64,000 nucleotides of DNA from DATBVX01 sp963705495 (GTDB taxonomy: Bacteria > Pseudomonadota > Gammaproteobacteria > Steroidobacterales > Steroidobacteraceae), in the NCBI GenBank assembly GCA_963705495.1, contig CAVPJQ010000007.1, positions 124,001 through 188,000 on the forward strand, read 5' to 3'. Positions within the stretch are counted from its first letter, which is position 1. Each line of letters opens with the position of its first letter. Below, piece after piece: positions 58,986-64,000 of the stretch. The position numbers were made by a program, and so were the translations under genes. The notes under the pieces were generated by a model that saw nothing but the letters and a program-made list of their open reading frames with translations, searched no databases and was not told the origin of the DNA.

Positions 58986-59705
58986 ATGGCGGAGCGCAGC
59001 CTCGGCCGGCGAATCTCGCGATTCCTGCTCTGGATCGCGATCCTGTGGTTCGGCGCGACGCTGCTCACGGTCCTGGCGCTGCGCTGGCTCGACCCACCGA
59101 CTTCGGCATTCATGATGAGTGCGCAGATCGATGCGCTGGTGCACGGCGATCGCAGGTACCACACGCGTTACGAGTGGGTCGACTACTCGCGCATTTCCGC
59201 CAACGCGGCGATTGCCGTGATCGCCGCAGAGGATCAACGCTTCGCCGAGCACGTGGGATTCGATCTGAAGTCGATCGACGAGTCGATCCGCCAGCACCGG
59301 CATGGCAAGCGCCTGCGGGGCGCGAGTACCATCAGCCAGCAGGTGGCGAAGAATCTGTTCCTGTGGAAGAACCCGAGCTTCGTGCGCAAGGGGTTCGAAG
59401 CGTACTTCACGATCCTGATCGAGACGCTGTGGCCGAAGCAGCGCACTCTCGAGATGTATCTGAACATCGCGGAGTTCGGCCGCGGCACCTATGGCGTCGG
59501 CGCCGCCAGCCGCTATTTCTTCGGCAAGCCCGCAGCACGTCTCTCGCCATCGGAAGGCGCCCTGCTTGCCGCGGTGCTGCCGAATCCGCGGCGCTTCAGC
59601 GTTCGCGCCCCGTCCGCATACGTCCGGCAGCGACAGAACTGGATCCTGTGGCAGATGCGCGCGCTCGGCGGACGTTCTTACCTGCTCGCATTCGAGTCCG
59701 GCTGA
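58986..59705 (+). CDS. mtgA: Monofunctional biosynthetic peptidoglycan transglycosylase
   Basis: A GT51 enzyme that polymerises lipid II. One N-terminal membrane anchor (FLLWIAILWFGATLLTVLAL) precedes the periplasmic domain. The catalytic Glu is in VIAAEDQRFAEHVGF; GASTISQQVAKNLFLW and IETLWPKQRTLEMYLNIAEFG are the next conserved motifs, here including the second Glu. At 239 aa it is full length without a transpeptidase domain. Confidence 0.94.
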   Translation: MAERSLGRRISRFLLWIAILWFGATLLTVLALRWLDPPTSAFMMSAQIDALVHGDRRYHTRYEWVDYSRISANAAIAVIAAEDQRFAEHVGFDLKSIDESIRQHRHGKRLRGASTISQQVAKNLFLWKNPSFVRKGFEAYFTILIETLWPKQRTLEMYLNIAEFGRGTYGVGAASRYFFGKPAARLSPSEGALLAAVLPNPRRFSVRAPSAYVRQRQNWILWQMRALGGRSYLLAFESG

Positions 59706-59753
59706 GTCCGGGGAGGTTCCAAGTGGACAATACGTGCCTAAGCGGAAGGACAT

Positions 59754-60221
59754 ATGGCCGGACGCATTGACCAGCGCTTGAAGGACCTGGGCATCGAGTT
59801 GCCCGAGCCGAGTAAACCCGGCGCCAACTACGTTCCTTGCGTGCGCACCGGCGATCTGCTCTTCATGACTGGCCAGCTCTCGCAGTGGAACGGAGAGCGG
59901 CGTTTCATCGGCAAGCTTGGGCGTGAGTATCGGATCGAAGAGGGTCAACAGGCCGCGCGGCTCTGCGCACTGAACATTCTCGCTCACGCGCGTGCGGCTC
60001 TTGGTGGAGAGCTGGATCGCATCGTGCGTTGTGTGCGGCTCGCGGGCTATGTCAACGGCGTACCGGAGTTCACCGGGCATTCCCAGGTCATGAATGGGGC
60101 GTCAGACCTCTTCGTACAGATTTTTGGCGAGTCAGGCCGGCATGCTCGCATGGCCGTGGGCGTGAGCGCGCTGCCTTACGATGTGGCAGTCGAAGTCGAA
60201 GCGGTCTTCGAGGTTCGATAA
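59754..60221 (+). CDS. RidA-family (YjgF) protein
   Basis: 155 residues, beginning with an extra stretch (MAGRIDQRLKDLGIELPEP) found in the longer Rid subfamily members. Recognisable features are FMTGQLSQWNG, an ARLCALNILAHARAALGGELDRI helix and the final VGVSALPYDVAVEVEAVFEV strand. The catalytic Arg of RidA enamine deaminases aligns with the C-terminal strand, where Leu-Pro is seen instead, so deaminase activity is doubtful. It converges on the epimerase gene, 10 bases away. Confidence 0.82.
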   Translation: MAGRIDQRLKDLGIELPEPSKPGANYVPCVRTGDLLFMTGQLSQWNGERRFIGKLGREYRIEEGQQAARLCALNILAHARAALGGELDRIVRCVRLAGYVNGVPEFTGHSQVMNGASDLFVQIFGESGRHARMAVGVSALPYDVAVEVEAVFEVR

Positions 60222-60231
60222 CACGGCCACC

Positions 60232-61179
60232 TCAGAGGGTGGGCTGAATTCCCCAGCAGCATGGATCTTCTGAATCGAGCAGCAGCGCGGCGTCGGCAGT
60301 GATCCAGGCCCGGCCCGCGATCGTCGGCAAGATTCGCCCGGTGTCGATCTCGATCGATCCCTCGAAGAAGCTCCCGGTGATGCTCTCCTGGACCCAGGTC
60401 TCGCCCGGCTCGAGCTTGCCGTCCGCGTGCAGGCACGCGAGCTTGGCGCTCGTTCCGGTACCGCAGGGCGAACGATCGTAGGCCCGGCCCGGACACAACA
60501 CGAAATTGCGGCTGTCGGCGCCGGTGTTGTGTGGCTCACCGAACAGCTCAATGTGATCGATGACCTCGCCTGCCGTGCCCCTGACGCCGGCAGCCTCCAG
60601 CGCCTGGCGAATGCGCCAGGTGTAATCGATCAGCGCATCGGCGTCGCTGAGCTCGAGTCGCCTGCCGTCAGCATTCACCAGGAAAAACCAGTTACCGCCC
60701 CAGGCTACGTCGCCGCGCACGACTCCATGCCCCTCGACCTCGACTGCGACATCCTTGAGGTGTCGATACGAGGGTACATTGCGCACCGACACGCGCCCGT
60801 CCGGGTGCAATCGTGTGCGCACGAGTCCCACCGGTGTCTCAACCTGATGCTCGCCCGGGGCGAGACGCTCCAACCACGCGAGCGTCGTGATCAGGCCGAT
60901 CGTGCCGTGACCGCACATGCCGAGGAAGCCGACGTTGTTGAAGAAAATCACCGCTGCGGCATGCGCCGGATCCACGGGTTCCATCAGCAGTGCGCCGACC
61001 AGCACGTCGGAGCCGCGGGGCTCATTCACCACGGCGCAGCGGAAGGAATCGTGTTGCTGACGAAATTGTGCCAGCCGCTCGGCGAGGGAGCCCGCGAGGC
61101 GCGGCCCGCCGTCAATCACCACACGCGTCGGTTCGCCGCCGGTGTGCGAATCGATGACCCGCACCCGATGCGTGCTCAT
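60232..61179 (-). CDS. Proline racemase-family enzyme, probable 4-hydroxyproline 2-epimerase
   Basis: Both catalytic cysteines are present: GFLGMCGHGTIG (near residue 90) and YDRSPCGTGTSAKLA (near residue 236). This excludes the dehydratase members, which carry Thr or Ser at one position. The N-terminal RVIDSHTGGEPTRVV is typical of the family. ATG 61179 overlaps the stop of the DapA-family gene by four bases; that partner makes trans-4-hydroxy-L-proline catabolism the best reading (epimerase then Pyr4H2C deaminase). Proline racemase is the alternative. Confidence 0.88.
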   Translation of the reverse strand: MSTHRVRVIDSHTGGEPTRVVIDGGPRLAGSLAERLAQFRQQHDSFRCAVVNEPRGSDVLVGALLMEPVDPAHAAAVIFFNNVGFLGMCGHGTIGLITTLAWLERLAPGEHQVETPVGLVRTRLHPDGRVSVRNVPSYRHLKDVAVEVEGHGVVRGDVAWGGNWFFLVNADGRRLELSDADALIDYTWRIRQALEAAGVRGTAGEVIDHIELFGEPHNTGADSRNFVLCPGRAYDRSPCGTGTSAKLACLHADGKLEPGETWVQESITGSFFEGSIEIDTGRILPTIAGRAWITADAALLLDSEDPCCWGIQPTL

Positions 61180-62094
61180 GACGCCCGGCGCCGCAGCGGA
61201 ACCTGTGGTCGCGTATCGATGCCGTGATGAATGATTTCGAGGACGCGCCGCCGTTCTTCGCCCTCGAGAGGCAGGCGCGGTGCGCGCACCCATTCGGCGC
61301 CGAGGCCGGTTTCCTGGATGGCGAGCTTGATGTACTGGACGAACTTCACTGGCGTGTCGAGGTGCAGGAGCGGGGTGTACCACGCATAGATCTCGCGCGC
61401 GGCCTTGTAGTCCCCGGCGATGGCGAGATCCCAGAAGAGCTGGTTCTCCTGCGGAAACGCGAGGCCCATGCCCGCGATCCAGCCGGTCGCGCCGAGCAAC
61501 ACGCTCTCGAGGACCAGGTCATCGACACCGCAGAACAGCTCGTAACGATCCCCGACCGCATTCCTGAGATCCGTGATGCGCCGGACATCGCCCGACGACT
61601 CCTTGATCGCGACCAGGTTCTCGATCTCGGCCAGCTCGACGAACATCTGCGGCGTGATGTCGACGACGTAAGCGAGCGGATTGTTGTAGCAGATGATCGG
61701 CAGGCCCGTGCCGCGTGCGACCGCACGAAAGTGCGCCAGTGTCTCCGCTGCATCGGCGCGGTAGATCATGGCGGGCAGGACCATCAGGCCGTCCAGCCCC
61801 ATCTGCTCGGCTTCCCGCGCGTAACGAATCGAGGCTGCAGTGCTCGTTTCGACCACCCCGGAGAGCACCGGAACACGTCCCGCCGCAGTTTCCTTCGCTA
61901 CGAGCCAGAACGCGCTTCTTCTCTTGCGGCTCGAGGGCGGCGTTCTCACCGAGCGAACCCAGCATGACGAGACCGTCGACCCCGGAATCGATCAGCGCCT
62001 CAAGGTGCCTGGCAGTCGCCTCGAGATCGAGCGACTGGTCTTTCTTCATCTGTGTCGTGACGGCGGGGAAGACACCCCGCCAACGAGGCTGCAT
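61176..62094 (-). pseudogene. DapA-family lyase/deaminase, frameshifted
   Basis: The N-terminal frame reads RWRGVFPAVTTQMKKDQSLD, VMLGSLGENAALEPQEKKRV, the opening strands of a DapA-type barrel. The rest (VPVLSGVVETSTAASIRYA, YNNPLAYVVDI, the Schiff-base Lys in NLVAIKESSGDVRRI, GVDDLVLESVLLGATGWIAG) follows in the +1 frame. Removing one base near 61901-61906 joins them as KKRVLLVAKETAAGRV and gives about 305 aa. Next to the epimerase gene it is best read as 1-pyrroline-4-hydroxy-2-carboxylate deaminase. All active-site residues survive, so an assembly insertion is likely. Confidence 0.8.
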
Positions 62095-62999
62095 CAGGCT
62101 TCTCCCCGCCTAGGTACCGCGCCCGGCACGGCGCTTCGCATCGCGGAGCGCAGCATCATCGTCGCCGCCACAATGACGACGATCACCACCAGCCAACGCA
62201 GGAGCTCGAGCGGTAAGGAGCGCACGAGGAAGGCAGCGATGAGCACCGCAGGAATTCCGCCCAGGGTAAGTCCGAGCATGGCGGCAAAATTCACGCGGCC
62301 GGCCTTCATGAACGTCAGGCCCGCGGGCAGCATCAGGAACGCGCAGGAGCCCATCATGATCGGGAATGCCGTCACCGGGTTCATGCCGAGCAGGCTCACG
62401 AGGATCAGGCACGGCGCATAGAGCCCGATGCCGAGCGTCATCAGCGCGCCGAGCAGGAAATTGACCACGAGCCCGATGACGAGCAGGCCATCGGTGAGTC
62501 CGCGCGCTTCGCCACCGCCGGGGATCAACTTCAGGTTCGCCAGCACGAAGAGGGTTGCCGCTGCCAGGAGCGCGAGGCCCATCCCGACCTGGATGGCTCG
62601 CCGTGGAAGCCGCGCAACGACTCCGGCACCCAGCAAGGCACCGAGTACCGCGGCAATGATCATCCCGATGAGCGTCGTGACATCGACCTCGACCGTTGCG
62701 ACGAAAACGAACGTCTGCACTACCGTCGGCAACGCATGGCCGGCATTCAGGGTGCCGGGAATCTGCTCGTCCGGCATGCGGTGGCGAAACTTGAAAATCG
62801 CCGTGGTGGTCGCGAAGGACCCGATGCCGAGCGTATCGAAAAAGTTGGTCACAAAGCCCGTGACCGTATCGAGGAACCCAGGGCGTTCGCGCCCGCCGGG
62901 CGCGCCGCGCGCATTGGTCCACCAGCGCCAGATAAAGAAGAGTGCCAGTACGACCAGCACACCCAGGAGAATCCGGCTGGCGGAATCAGGAAGGCTCAC
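62094..62999 (-). CDS. TauE/SafE-family sulfite-exporter-like permease
   Basis: A 301-residue membrane protein with about eight hydrophobic segments and the duplicated TauE/SafE pattern (FVTNFFDTLGIGSFATTTAI; LGALMTLGIGLYAPCLILVS). Members export sulfite, organosulfonates or carboxylates. It is linked to the DapA-family gene by a one-base TGATG overlap, so in this context it could transport a hydroxyproline-related acid, but the cargo is not predictable. GTG start three bases after the metH stop. It may share the metH transcript. Confidence 0.83.
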   Translation of the reverse strand: MSLPDSASRILLGVLVVLALFFIWRWWTNARGAPGGRERPGFLDTVTGFVTNFFDTLGIGSFATTTAIFKFRHRMPDEQIPGTLNAGHALPTVVQTFVFVATVEVDVTTLIGMIIAAVLGALLGAGVVARLPRRAIQVGMGLALLAAATLFVLANLKLIPGGGEARGLTDGLLVIGLVVNFLLGALMTLGIGLYAPCLILVSLLGMNPVTAFPIMMGSCAFLMLPAGLTFMKAGRVNFAAMLGLTLGGIPAVLIAAFLVRSLPLELLRWLVVIVVIVAATMMLRSAMRSAVPGAVPRRGEA

Positions 63000-63002
63000 G
63001 AA

Positions 63003-64000
63003 TCAGGCCGCGTCTGCATCGGTGTCGGCATCATAGCCGAGATTCGGCGCGAGCCAACGTTGCGCTTCCTCCAGGCTGATGCCTCTGCGGGCCGCGTAGT
63101 TTTGTACCTGATCCAGGTCGATCTTTCCGACCGGGAAATAGCGCGCGTCGGGATGTGAGAAATAGAAGCCACTCACGGCGGCGGTCGGGTACATGGCAAA
63201 GGACTCCGTGAGCCGCATTCCGGTGTTGCGCTCAACATCGAGCAAGTCGCCAGATCGTTGCCTTTTCGGTGTGATCCGGGCACGCGGGATATCCCGGCGC
63301 GGGGCGTATGCCGCGATATTCCTCGCGGATGAGCTGCTCGTTCGCGAGTTGCTCTGCCGGCGCGTAACCCCAGAACTCCCGGCGCACGCGCTCGTGCAGA
63401 CGTTCAGCCAGCGCCTCGGCGAGTCGGTCTGCCAGCGCCTTGAGCAGGATCGCGTTGTAGTCGTCATGTGCCGCCTCGAAGCGTGCGACATGCGGCTCGA
63501 TGCCCAGACCCGCCGTGACCGCGAAGGCGCCGACGTAGTCGGGGCCCTTCAATTTCGGCGCCACAAAATCGGCGAGACAACTGTGTGGCTGACCTTCTGC
63601 CTTGCCCTTCTGTTGACGCAGGAAATGCAGACGCGCGATCACGCGTGCGCGTGCGTCATCCGCGTAGACCTCGATATCGTCGTCATCGATCGAGTTCGCC
63701 GGGAACAGACCGAGCACCGCGCGCGCCGTGAGCCAGCGTTCCGCGATCAGCGTTCTGAGCATGCGGCGCGCGTCGGCATAGAGATTGCTCGCCGCCTCGC
63801 CCACGACCGCATCCGTGAGCACCTCGGGGAAGCGGCCAGCAAATTCCCAGGCGTTGAAAAACGGCATCCAGTCGATGTAGCGCGACAGCTCCGCCAGCGG
63901 GTAGTCCTCGAATACGGTGATGCCGGGCTTGAGCGGCTGCGGCGGCTGATAGCTCTGCCAGTCGATGCGATGACGATTGGCACGCGCCTGCCCGAGCGAT
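63003..64000 (-). pseudogene. metH: Methionine synthase (B12-dependent), 3' part, frameshifted near the end
   Basis: C-terminal reactivation domain of MetH, which uses SAM and flavodoxin to rescue cob(II)alamin: RANRHRIDWQSYQPPQP, VFEDYPLAELSRYIDW, FFNAWEFAGRFP, then EEYRGIRPAPGYPACPDHTE. The frame then meets a stop after IWRLARC. The true ending (LLDVERNTGMRLTESFAMYP, FYFSHPDARYF, WLAPNLGYD) is in the +1 frame. Removing one base of the two As at 63244-63245 restores ATIWRLLDVERNTG, the normal family sequence. The gene is cut by the right window edge; the catalytic and cobalamin domains lie outside. Confidence 0.9.

Overview
The window is GC-rich, densely packed bacterial chromosome, most likely from a gammaproteobacterium. 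The gene order TPR lipoprotein - lolB - ispE - tRNA-Gln - prs - rplY - pth - ychF, with prfA divergent, is typical of Gammaproteobacteria. The TonB-dependent receptor, GlcNAc-type sugar genes and transsulfuration genes would fit a Xanthomonadales/Steroidobacter/Nevskiales-like lineage, but this is inference and no rRNA is present.

Layout. 1-2.4 kb: a pentapeptide-repeat protein, a hydrolase and an acetyltransferase. 2.4-18.5 kb: a chitin/N-acetylglucosamine (GlcNAc) utilisation locus. It has a GH20 hexosaminidase, a TPR-sulfotransferase, a TonB receptor, a glucokinase-family sugar kinase, a NagP-like permease, LacI and GntR regulators, a SIS-domain deaminase, NagA, and then Pgl and Gnd. Two CG-centred palindromes lie in the divergent kinase/permease promoter region. 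18.6-25.1 kb: PhoD phosphatase, small secreted and membrane proteins, a TetR regulator, a quinone reductase with a cupin, and an outer-membrane porin-like protein. 25.1-32.3 kb: a six-gene hydrogenase-4-like complex (HyfB-C-E-F-G-I order) whose large subunit lacks all four Ni-Fe cysteines. It therefore belongs with the energy-converting-hydrogenase-related (Ehr) complexes rather than with true hydrogenases. 32.3-36.5 kb: a small accessory island next to tRNA-Met, carrying a ribbon-helix-helix protein, an XRE/nucleotidyltransferase pair and an Xre/RES toxin-antitoxin pair with an extra unknown gene. 36.5-45.1 kb: core translation, lipoprotein and isoprenoid genes.

45.1-54.9 kb is the most distinctive region. 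A hybrid histidine kinase, an EF-hand protein and a host-attachment-like protein are followed by a tightly packed minus-strand operon: FixL-type haem-PAS oxygen sensor kinase, FixJ-type regulator, a fusion of acetate kinase with a PduL-type phosphotransacylase, a dihaem cytochrome c, and two double-domain universal stress proteins. A third stress protein is divergent. The shared intergenic region holds a FixJ-box-like octamer and a perfect 7-bp-arm palindrome. I read this as an oxygen-responsive survival regulon that makes ATP from acetyl-CoA when respiration fails.

54.9-64 kb: reverse transsulfuration genes (CBS, CGL), prmC, a cyclophilin, mtgA, RidA, a hydroxyproline-type epimerase with a DapA-family partner and a TauE/SafE permease, and the 3' end of metH.

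Five genes (GntR, SIS deaminase, RES toxin, DapA-family enzyme, metH) are broken by a frameshift, and every one is repaired by removing exactly one base from a short same-base run. That uniformity suggests assembly insertion errors rather than five independent decays.
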